64,000 bases of DNA from an uncultured Spirochaetota bacterium (GTDB taxonomy: Bacteria; Spirochaetota; Spirochaetia; Treponematales; Rectinemataceae): NCBI GenBank assembly GCA_903821875.1, contig CAIJMU010000146.1, positions 1 through 64,000 on the forward strand, read 5' to 3'. The notes beneath the pieces are model-generated. The model made no database searches and was not told the origin of the DNA. It saw only the letters and a list, made by a program, of their open reading frames with translations. A program made the position numbers and the translations under genes. Positions within the stretch are counted from its first letter, which is position 1, and the number at the start of each line of letters is the position of its first letter. Shown here in pieces: positions 1-8,277 of the stretch.

Positions 1-944
1 ATGGTCTTGCCCAATCCCATTTCATCGGCGATAAGGGATCGACCCGCGATGGCCGCGAAGAGGATGCCGCTGCGCTGGTAGGGGTAGAGCCTTGTCTTGA
101 GGATGCCATCCAGAGCCAGGGCGGAACTCCACTGTTTCTCGATAAGGGCCTTCCTCCGCTGGTTCTCACGACCGGCCAGCACGAAGGCCAGGGCATCGTC
201 GTAGCAGCGGAAGCCCTCGTCCAGGGCAGTAGCCCGGGAGAGGAAGATCTCGAAACTGGCCACTGCCCCGGGCTTGAGGACGAGGTCCCCGCCGAACCAG
301 CGGGGAGCCAGGGTCGCGAACTCCTGGGCCTTGTCGGTCCCGATGCGGAGGCGGACACTGCGCCGTTCGCCGTAATGGAGGTAGACCGAGGAGTAGGGAG
401 GCTGGTAGCCCTCCTGTATCGCCTTCTTCGCCCCACGCCGCCTGGAGACATGGCCCAGGACAGCCTCGATATGCTTGCAGGTTCCAAGGTGGCTGGTCCT
501 GAAATCGAGACACTCACAGTAATTAAGGCCTGCTCCGCCATCCCGCAGGGCCACCTTGTAGCTTTTTCCCGAAGCCGGGTTGTGCACGGAATAGTCCCCG
601 AAAAACGGATGGCCCCTGTCGAGCCTCGTGATGCCCAGGGGGCGCTCGGGAACGAACTGTTTCCTGAGCGCTTTCTGCCAGTCTTCGGCGCTCAAGGCCT
701 CCGGCTTGCGATGGTAGGGGATAATGTCCTTCCCGGCGGCCTTCCGGGGCTTTCCGGGTGCTGGTCTCTTTGCTCCGGCCCTGGACGCAGCCAGGCCTTT
801 GGATGAAGCAGCCTTTTTTTTAGCCTGGGGCTTTTTCTTCAATGCCCAGTTCGTGCTGTCAGAGGGCGTCTTCTTCGGAGCGGCAGCTTTTGCGGCGGGA
901 GAGGCGTGTTTGACGGGCTTTGCGGAGGGTGGTCGTGCACTCAT
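1..944 (-). CDS. SWIM zinc-finger SNF2-family helicase, N-terminal part (runs off the window)
   Basis: About 314 residues of the N-terminus are visible; the reading frame stays open to base 1, so the ATPase body lies outside the window. The start is the ATG at 944-942. The first ~80 residues are a Lys/Ala/Pro-rich, probably disordered tail. Next comes a SWIM zinc-binding pattern (CEC near 555-535, then CKH about 12 residues on). At the window edge is the SNF2 helicase motif I (ADEMGLGKT, bases 3-30). SWIM plus SNF2 is a known architecture for Swi2/Snf2-type DNA translocases that remodel protein-DNA or RNA polymerase complexes. It diverges from tetR at 1037. Family assignment is firm; specific role is not known. 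Confidence 0.88.
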   Translation of the reverse strand, partial: MSARPPSAKPVKHASPAAKAAAPKKTPSDSTNWALKKKPQAKKKAASSKGLAASRAGAKRPAPGKPRKAAGKDIIPYHRKPEALSAEDWQKALRKQFVPERPLGITRLDRGHPFFGDYSVHNPASGKSYKVALRDGGAGLNYCECLDFRTSHLGTCKHIEAVLGHVSRRRGAKKAIQEGYQPPYSSVYLHYGERRSVRLRIGTDKAQEFATLAPRWFGGDLVLKPGAVASFEIFLSRATALDEGFRCYDDALAFVLAGRENQRRKALIEKQWSSALALDGILKTRLYPYQRSGILFAAIAGRSLIADEMGLGKT

Positions 945-1016
945 GGTAAGTCAGTATCCGTTCAAAACACCCACGTCGTCAAAGGTCCTGCTTCGGGGGC
1001 TTGACTATCCATCCTT

Positions 1017-1034
1017 TTCAACCATATGGTTGAA
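1017..1034. promoter_or_regulatory. TetR operator, copy 1 (perfect palindrome)
   Basis: TTCAACCATATGGTTGAA is a perfect 18-bp palindrome ending two bases before the tetR ATG. Its 16-bp core recurs exactly at 1694-1709, before the exporter gene. The site occupies the place where a ribosome binding site would be, so a bound repressor would block tetR expression. It also lies in the divergent space of the helicase gene. Confidence 0.85.
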
Positions 1035-1036
1035 CC

Positions 1037-1648
1037 ATGAAAGGCAAGGTGCTGGACGAGCGGGCTGCAGACAGGATCAAGGGGGCAGCCAAGGAAATCT
1101 TTCTCGCGAAGGGCTATGACGGCGCGACTATGCAGGTTATCGCCGACCTGGCTGGAGTCAATAAGGCCCAGCTCCACTACTACTTCCGGAGCAAGGACAG
1201 CCTCTTCATGATGGTTTTCCGCGAGGAGTTCCAGGCCTTCCTCCAGACCAAGATTGGCATCCTCCGCGATGAAAAGCTGGGGCTCAGGGAAAAGCTCGAG
1301 CTCTGGATCGATGCCCAGGGGGCCTTCCTCTCGGCCCAGCCGCAGCTGCCCTTATTCATTGTCACCGAGATCAACCGGAATCCTGGCCTGATCCAGGGGC
1401 TCATGTCCGAAATGAAACTGCAGTTGCTCTCGGGACTTCTGGGAAACCTGGGAAGGGATCCTTCGCTCAAGGATGCTGCTGTCACCCTTGAGGACCTGAT
1501 GACCATGATGGTTTCGCTTCTCGTCTTCCCCCTCATCGCCGCCCCTCTGTTCCAGCTCCTCCTGGGCCTTGGCCCCGAGGGCTGGTCACGGGTCCAGGGG
1601 CGGCAGATTGAACTCGCCAAAGAACTGATCCGGCGATACCTGCCCTAG
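1037..1648 (+). CDS. TetR/AcrR-family transcriptional regulator
   Basis: A 203-residue protein of normal TetR length. Residues about 12-58 form the N-terminal helix-turn-helix domain (TMQVIADLAGVNKAQLHYYF), followed by an all-helical ligand and dimerisation domain. It is the first gene of the block and probably controls itself and the downstream RND/LolA/porin genes, since an identical palindrome precedes both units. No clear Shine-Dalgarno sequence precedes the ATG because the operator sits there; either translation is leaderless or weak, or the GTG at 1049 (after AAAGG) is used. The ligand is unknown; lipids or hydrophobic toxins would suit an RND exporter. Confidence 0.93.
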   Translation: MKGKVLDERAADRIKGAAKEIFLAKGYDGATMQVIADLAGVNKAQLHYYFRSKDSLFMMVFREEFQAFLQTKIGILRDEKLGLREKLELWIDAQGAFLSAQPQLPLFIVTEINRNPGLIQGLMSEMKLQLLSGLLGNLGRDPSLKDAAVTLEDLMTMMVSLLVFPLIAAPLFQLLLGLGPEGWSRVQGRQIELAKELIRRYLP

Positions 1649-1693
1649 GACGGTGCGCAGCCGGTCCCGGGAGGGTGATTTTGTGACATTATA

Positions 1694-1709
1694 TCAACCA
1701 TATGGTTGA
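1694..1709. promoter_or_regulatory. TetR operator, copy 2, before the RND exporter gene
   Basis: TCAACCATATGGTTGA is a perfect 16-bp palindrome identical to the core of the site at 1017-1034. It lies 24 bases before the preferred TTG start of the exporter gene and after the tetR stop. Two exact copies of a 16-bp palindrome flanking a TetR gene are best read as its operators. Confidence 0.85.
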
Positions 1710-1732
1710 ATCACTTGGTAAGGAGCTATGAA

Positions 1733-3985
1733 TTGAGAAGATTCTGGGAAGCCATGCTGCGGAAGAGCCTCTGGGTCGTGCTGGCCTTCGCCCTGGTAAC
1801 AGTGGTCATGGTGGTCGGAGCCAAGCGGATAGTGAAGGACACCTCCGCCGAGGCCATGAATCCCGACCACAACGCCATCGTGGAGTTGAATGACAGCATC
1901 AACAGGGATTTCAATGTGGGGAGGAACGAGATCTTCGTGCTCCATGCCGACAGCGTGTTCACGCCGAAACATCTGACCGAAATCCGTGCGATCACCGCTG
2001 GACTCGAGGCGGTCCACGGCGTCAAGAAAGTCACGAGCCTTACCAACGCCTCGCGCCTTGTTGAATCGGACGGCGTGCTCAGCTCAGGGGACATGGTGCC
2101 GGCCGACAACCCGGGTGAAGAGGAGATAGCGGGCATACGACGCTATCTTGATACCAATTACCTCTTCAAGTCGGGATTCCTGGCGGCCCGGGACGGCAGT
2201 TCGACCAACATAGTCGTGGAGTTCGAGGACAGTGCCGACCTTCCGACCATCATGGCCGACATGGTGCGACCCGTGGAAGCCCACTGGACCAGCACCTACG
2301 ACCTTACGGGCATCCCCTCCCTCGAAAGCTACCTCCTTGACGCGGTGAAGATCGACCTGCCCTTCCTCGGTGGCCTGGCGATCTTCGTAATACTGCTCAT
2401 GTTCGTTATCAATTACCGCTCCTTCCTCGGCGTCTGGCTTCCCCTCCTCCAGATCCTCGTGGGCCTGGTCTGGGGCGCGGGCAGTTTCGGCTGGATCGGG
2501 ATGAAGTTCCAGTCCCTCACCATAATTGCACCCATCGCCATACTCGCAGTCGGAAGCTCCTTCTCCCTCCACCTCCTGGGGCGTTACTTCCTCGAGCTGT
2601 CGCGGGGCAGGGAAAAGCGGAAGGCCATCCTGGAGGTCATGAACCACACAGCCCTCGGGGTCTTTGTCTCGGGTCTCGCCATCACCGCCTCGATGCTTAC
2701 CTTCCTCCTGTCGGACCTCGGCATGGTGCGGGGGCTGGGACTCTTCAGTGCCCTCGGCGTCTTCGCTGCGATGATTTCCTCGTTGACCCTTTTTCCGGCC
2801 CTCCTCCAGATCCTGCCCGCGCCGAAGGTACGCGTGAGGCTCGAGGAGGGTGGCGGCCTCGGCAAGGCGCTCGGGGGGCTCGGGCGCTGGATCGCCGCCC
2901 GTCCGAAGGCTGTCCTTGGCAGCGGCGCTGCCCTCCTCCTCGTGGCCTCCTTTGGGATATTCCTCATAGTACCCAATACCTCCCTGATCGGCTTCGTCCG
3001 CCCGGATTCCTCGGTCATCCTGGGCATGAAGGCCGTGGACAAGGCCTTCGGCGGTTCAACCTCAGCGAGGATGCTCGTCGACGGGGACCTCCACGATCCG
3101 GAGCTCCTCAAGGCCCTCCTGGCCTATCAGGAAGACGTTCGCTCGATACCCGGGGTAGGGCCTTCGACCTCAATAGCAACCCTCATGCGTACCCTCCATG
3201 AGACCCTCACCGGCGAGGCAGGCATGCCCCAGACCCAGAACCTTGTTGCCCAGGAGCTCCTGGTCTACGAATCCTCAGGCAGCGTCGACGACCTCACATC
3301 GCTGGTCAATCTCGACTTTACCCAGGGCATTGTCACCTTCATTACGCCACGGCTTTCTACCCACGAAACGAAGGCCCTCTTTGCTAAGCTCCAGCAACGC
3401 GCGGACCTCATCATCGGCGACAGGGCCCTTTTCCAGTTTGCAGGCGATGTCCTCACGGAAACGGCCATCGAGGCTGTCATCATCCGCGACTTCATCATCA
3501 GCCTTACCCTGGCCCTCGCCCTGGTCATCCTCATCGACAGCCTCATCAGGAGCCTCAGGGCGGCCCTCGTGACCATCATAGTCCTGGCTTCCACCATCAT
3601 CCTGCAGTACGGCGTCATGGGCCTTGCGGGCCTTCCCTTCAACCTGGCGACAGCCCTCGCAGGAGCCCTGGCCATCGGGGTGGGCGACTATGCCATCCAC
3701 CTCACGGTCCGCTACATGGAGGACCGGAAAAGCGGACTTTCCCCCGAGGAAGCCATCGCGACCGCCCTCTCCACCTCGGGACGCTCGGTAGCCTTTACGG
3801 CCATGACCATCGGTGGCGGCTTCACGGCCCTGATTTTCAGTCGCATCATGCCCGTCGCGACCCTCGGTGGCGTGATGGTCCTCACCGTGGTCCTCGTCGG
3901 AGCGGCCACCCTCACACTCCTGCCGGCAGCCTGCGTGCTGTTCCTCAGGAATCCCCAGAAGACCAAAGGAGGTCAAATATCATGA
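1733..3985 (+). CDS. RND/MMPL-family transporter
   Basis: A 750-residue inner-membrane protein with the duplicated RND layout: TM1 (~8-28), a large periplasmic loop, TM2-6 (~205-365), TM7 (~385-410), a second loop, and TM8-12 (~580-740). It resembles the MMPL/Patched-like exporters of lipids or hydrophobic compounds rather than the larger AcrB pumps. The start chosen is TTG at 1733, seven bases after AAGGAG (1720-1725). An in-frame TTG at 1706 lies inside the operator and has no ribosome binding site, and the nearby ATG at 1728 is out of frame. The stop overlaps the next start (ATGA). With the LolA-like and beta-barrel genes it probably forms an envelope export route. Confidence 0.9.
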   Translation: MRRFWEAMLRKSLWVVLAFALVTVVMVVGAKRIVKDTSAEAMNPDHNAIVELNDSINRDFNVGRNEIFVLHADSVFTPKHLTEIRAITAGLEAVHGVKKVTSLTNASRLVESDGVLSSGDMVPADNPGEEEIAGIRRYLDTNYLFKSGFLAARDGSSTNIVVEFEDSADLPTIMADMVRPVEAHWTSTYDLTGIPSLESYLLDAVKIDLPFLGGLAIFVILLMFVINYRSFLGVWLPLLQILVGLVWGAGSFGWIGMKFQSLTIIAPIAILAVGSSFSLHLLGRYFLELSRGREKRKAILEVMNHTALGVFVSGLAITASMLTFLLSDLGMVRGLGLFSALGVFAAMISSLTLFPALLQILPAPKVRVRLEEGGGLGKALGGLGRWIAARPKAVLGSGAALLLVASFGIFLIVPNTSLIGFVRPDSSVILGMKAVDKAFGGSTSARMLVDGDLHDPELLKALLAYQEDVRSIPGVGPSTSIATLMRTLHETLTGEAGMPQTQNLVAQELLVYESSGSVDDLTSLVNLDFTQGIVTFITPRLSTHETKALFAKLQQRADLIIGDRALFQFAGDVLTETAIEAVIIRDFIISLTLALALVILIDSLIRSLRAALVTIIVLASTIILQYGVMGLAGLPFNLATALAGALAIGVGDYAIHLTVRYMEDRKSGLSPEEAIATALSTSGRSVAFTAMTIGGGFTALIFSRIMPVATLGGVMVLTVVLVGAATLTLLPAACVLFLRNPQKTKGGQIS

Positions 3986-4734
3986 CTAGGTCAATCTTCC
4001 CCGCCATCGCGCTCGCTCTCGTCTCGACGCTCCCCCTCGCCGCCCAGGGACTTACCGGGCCCGAGATCATGGACAGGCACTTCCACAAGGCCAAGCCCGG
4101 AACCCTCGTCATGACAATGTCCATGACAATTACCAAGAACGGCAAGAACCTCTCGCGCTCCATGACCACCTGGGGCATGGGCGACAATGCCAAGGGCGAG
4201 GTGGAACGCAAGCTCATCAAGTTCCTCGCGCCGGGAGACATCAAGGGTTCGGGCTTCCTCTCGTCCAAGAAGGTGGATGGCTCGACGGAGAGCCAGCTCT
4301 GGCTCCCCGCCATGGGAAAGGTGAGGCGGCTTTCGTCGGGGGCTTCTGACCAGGACCAGGCCTTCTTCGGCTCGGACTTCACCAACCGCGATATTTCAGG
4401 CTTTGTCGAGGCGGAGTTCACGTATGATCTCAAGGGCGAGGAGGAGGGTGCCTTCATCGTCGAGGCGAAACCCAGGTCCCAGATGACCTACGAGCGCCTC
4501 GTCTATCGTATCGATACGAAGGACTTCGGCGCCAGGCGGATCGACTACTGGAAGGGTGGCAAGCTCTTCAAGTACCAGACCCTGGCCTACACCGAGGTCG
4601 ATGGCTTCGCCCTTCCTTCACGCATCCTGATGACCGCCTCCTCGGGCTCCACGACCGAGATCAGGCTCAGCGAGCAGAAGGTCGGCCAGGACTTCGGTGA
4701 CCAGGTCTTCACCGAACGATTTCTCAAGCAGTAG
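3982..4734 (+). CDS. Outer-membrane lipoprotein-sorting (LolA-like) protein
   Basis: A 250-residue protein with an N-terminal signal peptide (hydrophobic stretch ~5-20, cleavage expected near AAQ-G). The body is typical of the LolA-like periplasmic proteins annotated as outer membrane lipoprotein-sorting protein, which bind acyl chains in a half-barrel. These are often encoded beside MMPL transporters, as here. The ATG overlaps the exporter stop by four bases, so the two are translationally coupled. Likely role: a periplasmic carrier for the exporter's substrate. The cargo cannot be named. Confidence 0.82.
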   Translation: MTRSIFPAIALALVSTLPLAAQGLTGPEIMDRHFHKAKPGTLVMTMSMTITKNGKNLSRSMTTWGMGDNAKGEVERKLIKFLAPGDIKGSGFLSSKKVDGSTESQLWLPAMGKVRRLSSGASDQDQAFFGSDFTNRDISGFVEAEFTYDLKGEEEGAFIVEAKPRSQMTYERLVYRIDTKDFGARRIDYWKGGKLFKYQTLAYTEVDGFALPSRILMTASSGSTTEIRLSEQKVGQDFGDQVFTERFLKQ

Positions 4735-4742
4735 GTACACTG

Positions 4743-5987
4743 ATGAAAACAATACTGTCCTTTCTGCTCGGCCTGTCCCTGGCTGCAGGCTCCTTTCTCG
4801 GTGCCCAGGAGTTTGCCGGAACCCTCAGTTCCGGGCTCGGGTGGTGGGTCCAGGGCCATTCCATCCTTCCGACAGCAGTCCTGTTCGAGTCAGGAATCAA
4901 GGGTACGCTCGGGGACGGGGCGAATCCTGCGGCCCAGTATCTCGCCCGAGTCCGTGTTGGCTTCGACTCGACACCCGGCAGCGCCAGCCCGACTGCCGCG
5001 ACTTCCATGGCGCTCGACGAGGCCTGGATCAAGGTCTTCCTCGGGCCACTGGACTTCTGTCTGGGAAACCAGGTGGTAGCCTGGGGTGCCACCGATGCCT
5101 TCGCGCCCATCGATATCGTGAATCCGCTGGACCTTAGCCTTCCTGTTGCCTCGCGAAAGCTTCCGACAGCCATGGGACGCGTGATCCTCAACGGCCAGGG
5201 TTTCTCCCTCGACCTTGTCGCGCTTCCGGTCTGGGCAGCCTCCCTCCTGCCAGATACCCGCTGGCAGACTGCCACCGCGAGCTTCACGCCTCCCACAGGG
5301 ATCGTAGTCGATTCGCGTAATGTGGTGACAGACACACCCCAAGCCATCTGGGACAATACCCAGTATGGCGGCCGCCTCGCCGCAAGCCTCGAGGTCTTCC
5401 AGGGCTGGGACCTCGGCTTCTCGTATTTCCACGGCATCGCCACCACCCCGACGGCGAGCACTGCGATGCAGGTGGTCTCTCCCGGACACGTGACTGTCAC
5501 AGTTACCAAGAGTTTTGACCGCTACAGCCTGCTGGGCTTCGACACAGCCCTTGCCCTCGAGGGGGGGCTCCTTCTCAAGGGTGAGGCGGCCTACCGTCTC
5601 CTGGACGGAGGGGACTGGCTTGAGCCTGCGGCTGGACTTGCAAGCGCAACTGGCGTGGGAGGTCTCGAGTACAGGATCGCAGGCATCAAGGCAATTGGTG
5701 AATTTGCCCTCGACTGGGCCAAGGGTGCCACGAGCGCGGATGACAGCCTGGACAAGACCCTCATCGTCGCCCTCAGCGCCGATCCAGACTCAAGCCTCTC
5801 GCTCAAGCTGCGCGCAGGCTACAGCTTCGATGGCAGCTACTTTGCCTCGCCGGAAATGGCCTACACCATAACGGACGGATTGAAGGCCAGCCTGAGCGGC
5901 TATGCCTTCTTCGGCGAAACGGGAACCCGCTTCGGAGAGTGGAAGGACAACGACCTCGCCGAGTTCAAGCTGTCGTATTCATTTTAG
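4743..5987 (+). CDS. Probable outer-membrane beta-barrel protein
   Basis: A 414-residue protein with a signal peptide (cleavage near LGAQ-E), alternating hydrophobic/polar strands, many Gly and aromatic residues, and a C-terminal Phe (KLSYSF) typical of Bam-assembled barrels. It lies 8 bases after the LolA-like gene and is the last gene of the tetR-controlled block, consistent with an outer-membrane exit or receptor for the RND system. It resembles DUF1302-type barrel proteins in overall character, but this was not verified. The 3' end overlaps the convergent MFS gene by four bases. Confidence 0.75.
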   Translation: MKTILSFLLGLSLAAGSFLGAQEFAGTLSSGLGWWVQGHSILPTAVLFESGIKGTLGDGANPAAQYLARVRVGFDSTPGSASPTAATSMALDEAWIKVFLGPLDFCLGNQVVAWGATDAFAPIDIVNPLDLSLPVASRKLPTAMGRVILNGQGFSLDLVALPVWAASLLPDTRWQTATASFTPPTGIVVDSRNVVTDTPQAIWDNTQYGGRLAASLEVFQGWDLGFSYFHGIATTPTASTAMQVVSPGHVTVTVTKSFDRYSLLGFDTALALEGGLLLKGEAAYRLLDGGDWLEPAAGLASATGVGGLEYRIAGIKAIGEFALDWAKGATSADDSLDKTLIVALSADPDSSLSLKLRAGYSFDGSYFASPEMAYTITDGLKASLSGYAFFGETGTRFGEWKDNDLAEFKLSYSF

Positions 5988-7219
5988 TGCCCTGTCGGGT
6001 CCGGCGCAGCTTTGGCGGTTGTCCATCCGGAACCGTGCTGCTGCCGGGCCAGGGCCAGGGTCAGTCCAGCCAGGGCTGCGATGAAGAGGAAGGCATAGAG
6101 CCCTGTGACCGCCATGATGGAGCCGGTCCCGAGGAATCCAAGGACTGTCGACGTACAGAAGATGCCCAGGATGGCGCCGAAACTGCCCGCTGCCACGAGG
6201 TAGAAGACAAAGCGTTTGGCCCGGTGTCGGGTTCCGCAGAGGATTACCAAGAGTGGCCAGACAGGGCCGCAGGAACAACCCAGGAGGAATACTGCTGTAG
6301 TTGTGACGAGTGGCAGACCCTGAAAGAGGACAAGGATCAAGACGCTGGCGAGGATGCCGGCTCCATGGATCCCGAGCCGCGGTGTCGGCGACGCGACCGG
6401 GAGGAATACATAGATAGAGCGGCCTGCCGCAACCCCGACCCAGAAGAGGGTGAGCTGGAAAGCCGCCCTGGATGGATGCATGAGGTAGCGATTCTCCATA
6501 TAGATTGGCAGCCAGCTTGCCAGGGTGACTTCGATCATTACGTACAGGATCATGGCGGCCACAAACCAGGGAAAGGTCCTGGTCTGAGGAACTTCGGCGC
6601 CCTCATCGGGACTCTTACCCGTCGATTCCCTGCCTGCCTCGCTGCCCGAATTTGCCTTCCCCGGGCGTATCCCCATGAGGCCGTAGACCGCGATTGCTAT
6701 TCCGAGTGCGAGCAATCCGACTGCGAGGCCGATCAATGCGTCCGCGACTCCGCGGGCCTGGAGCATTCCTATGACCAAGGGAGCGAGGATCGCCCCGATG
6801 CAGTAGAAAAGCTGGGAGACATGGATGGATCGTCCCTGGTCCCCGCCACCGAGGGTGGACAGGATTCCTGTTCCATTTGATTCCACCAATCCTCCGCAGC
6901 CACCGATGAGGGCCATGAACAGGAGGAAGGCCGGGAAGTTCGGCACGGCTCCGATGAAGGGGAGGACAAGGCCCGTCAGAATCATACCTGCAACCAGGAT
7001 GATTTCAGGTGTGACCCGGCTCCGCCCTGAAAGGCGACCGCTCAAGAGGGAAAACGCCGTAAATAAAGCATACTGGAGGAAGAAGGCCATGCCGAACATC
7101 CAGGGATCGACCTCGTAGCGCCGGGCAAGTCCAGTCAGCAGGGGCGGGAGTGAGTTGGCAGAGATCGAGAAGCCGGCGATGCTCAGGATGGTTCCAGCAA
7201 CCTTGGCTCGGCCATCCAT
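5984..7219 (-). CDS. Major facilitator superfamily transporter (sugar/fucose-permease-like)
   Basis: A 411-residue protein with about 12 hydrophobic segments and a hydrophilic central loop (~205-230), the normal MFS size. The ATG at 7219 is preferred: the open frame continues upstream, but that part overlaps the aldo/keto reductase gene and is rich in Arg/Pro. The glycine-rich loops and overall pattern suggest the fucose/glucose permease group, and the upstream neighbour is a sugar-dehydrogenase-like aldo/keto reductase, so a sugar or sugar-derivative substrate is inferred. It ends tail-to-tail with the barrel gene. Confidence 0.82.
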   Translation of the reverse strand: MDGRAKVAGTILSIAGFSISANSLPPLLTGLARRYEVDPWMFGMAFFLQYALFTAFSLLSGRLSGRSRVTPEIILVAGMILTGLVLPFIGAVPNFPAFLLFMALIGGCGGLVESNGTGILSTLGGGDQGRSIHVSQLFYCIGAILAPLVIGMLQARGVADALIGLAVGLLALGIAIAVYGLMGIRPGKANSGSEAGRESTGKSPDEGAEVPQTRTFPWFVAAMILYVMIEVTLASWLPIYMENRYLMHPSRAAFQLTLFWVGVAAGRSIYVFLPVASPTPRLGIHGAGILASVLILVLFQGLPLVTTTAVFLLGCSCGPVWPLLVILCGTRHRAKRFVFYLVAAGSFGAILGIFCTSTVLGFLGTGSIMAVTGLYAFLFIAALAGLTLALARQQHGSGWTTAKAAPDPTGH

Positions 7220-7245
7220 CCGTCGGAAACCAGGAAAAGCGGAAA

Positions 7246-8271
7246 TCAGAGTGTCCCGACGCGTATCCCGGCCCCCAGGTTTGGCATGCCAGGACCTGGA
7301 TACTCCTTGCCGAAGGGCAGGATCATGGGCTCTTCGAAGGGCCTGAAGGGCACCATGGCGGCGATTTCGTCGAGTCTCGACAGGATCTCCGGGGGCAAAG
7401 GTCCAGCCAGTCCGGCCGAAAGGCTCTCCTGGAGCTGCGATGCGGTCCTGGCCCCGATGAGGACACAGGAAATGTCCAGGTTTCCCAGCACCATCCGCAA
7501 GGCGATTTCGCGTATACCAAGGCCCGTCTCGTCGAGGAGGGAATAGAAGGCCAGGAGCTGCGCCTGGCGTGGGCGGGAAAGCCACATCGGTCGCTGCCGA
7601 ACGATCTCGTCATGGCGCCGTGCCAGGCCTCCTTGTCCGTAGACCGAGCCGACAAGCACAGCCATGCCGCGGGCCTTGGCCGCCGGAAGGAGTTCATCGG
7701 CGGCCTCACGATAGAGGGCATTATAATTAAACGCGGTAAGGACAGAGTCGAAGAGGCCTCCCGATACCTGATGGGCAAGTTCAGAGACCGTGGTTCCGCC
7801 GAGGCCTATGGCACGGACTAGCCCATCCGCCTTCAGCTTCTGGATGAAGTCCAGGGCTGGGCCAGCGGGGCTTCGCCTGTCGGTCCACCAGTCATAGATC
7901 CCGGGGCGATCGGGTTCGTGTATCGACAGGATATCGATGCAGTCACGACCGAGGAGGCGACGGCTCTCGTCAAAGGACAGTGATAGGCCCTTCACGTCAC
8001 GGGGATCGAAGGGCCTGGGTCGCCCCCCGAGTTTCGTGGAGACAAGGAGTGCGTCCGACTTCCGGCCGAGGGCGCGAAAGGCTTTTCCGAGGATTTCCTC
8101 GCTGTCACCATAGGCCGGGGCAGTATCGACCAGGGTGATACCCCTGTCTATGGCACAGTCGAGCATGCGAATTGTCTCATCGATCCCCTCGCCCAAGGTC
8201 GAGGTATACAGCCCACCAAGGGCAATCTCGCTCGTCCTGAGCCCTGTCTTTCCCAAGAAACGCTGCAACAT
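7246..8271 (-). CDS. Aldo/keto reductase (D-threo-aldose 1-dehydrogenase-like)
   Basis: A 341-residue (alpha/beta)8 oxidoreductase of the AKR superfamily, using NAD(P)H. The catalytic tetrad is visible as Asp49, Tyr54 (APAYGDSE), Lys80 (STKLGG) and His118 (LSIHEPD). The insert near 85-105 and the C-terminal part suit the aldose/fucose dehydrogenase branch. The gene begins six bases after the ankyrin gene stop and is followed 26 bases later by the MFS gene, so the three are probably one transcript. The substrate is an inference from family and neighbour only. Confidence 0.85.
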   Translation of the reverse strand: MLQRFLGKTGLRTSEIALGGLYTSTLGEGIDETIRMLDCAIDRGITLVDTAPAYGDSEEILGKAFRALGRKSDALLVSTKLGGRPRPFDPRDVKGLSLSFDESRRLLGRDCIDILSIHEPDRPGIYDWWTDRRSPAGPALDFIQKLKADGLVRAIGLGGTTVSELAHQVSGGLFDSVLTAFNYNALYREAADELLPAAKARGMAVLVGSVYGQGGLARRHDEIVRQRPMWLSRPRQAQLLAFYSLLDETGLGIREIALRMVLGNLDISCVLIGARTASQLQESLSAGLAGPLPPEILSRLDEIAAMVPFRPFEEPMILPFGKEYPGPGMPNLGAGIRVGTL

Positions 8272-8277
8272 CTGTGA

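Noticed and set aside
5939-6880. 313-codon rightward frame opposite the MFS gene
   Set aside because: It starts inside the barrel gene and mirrors the membrane protein; no start signal.
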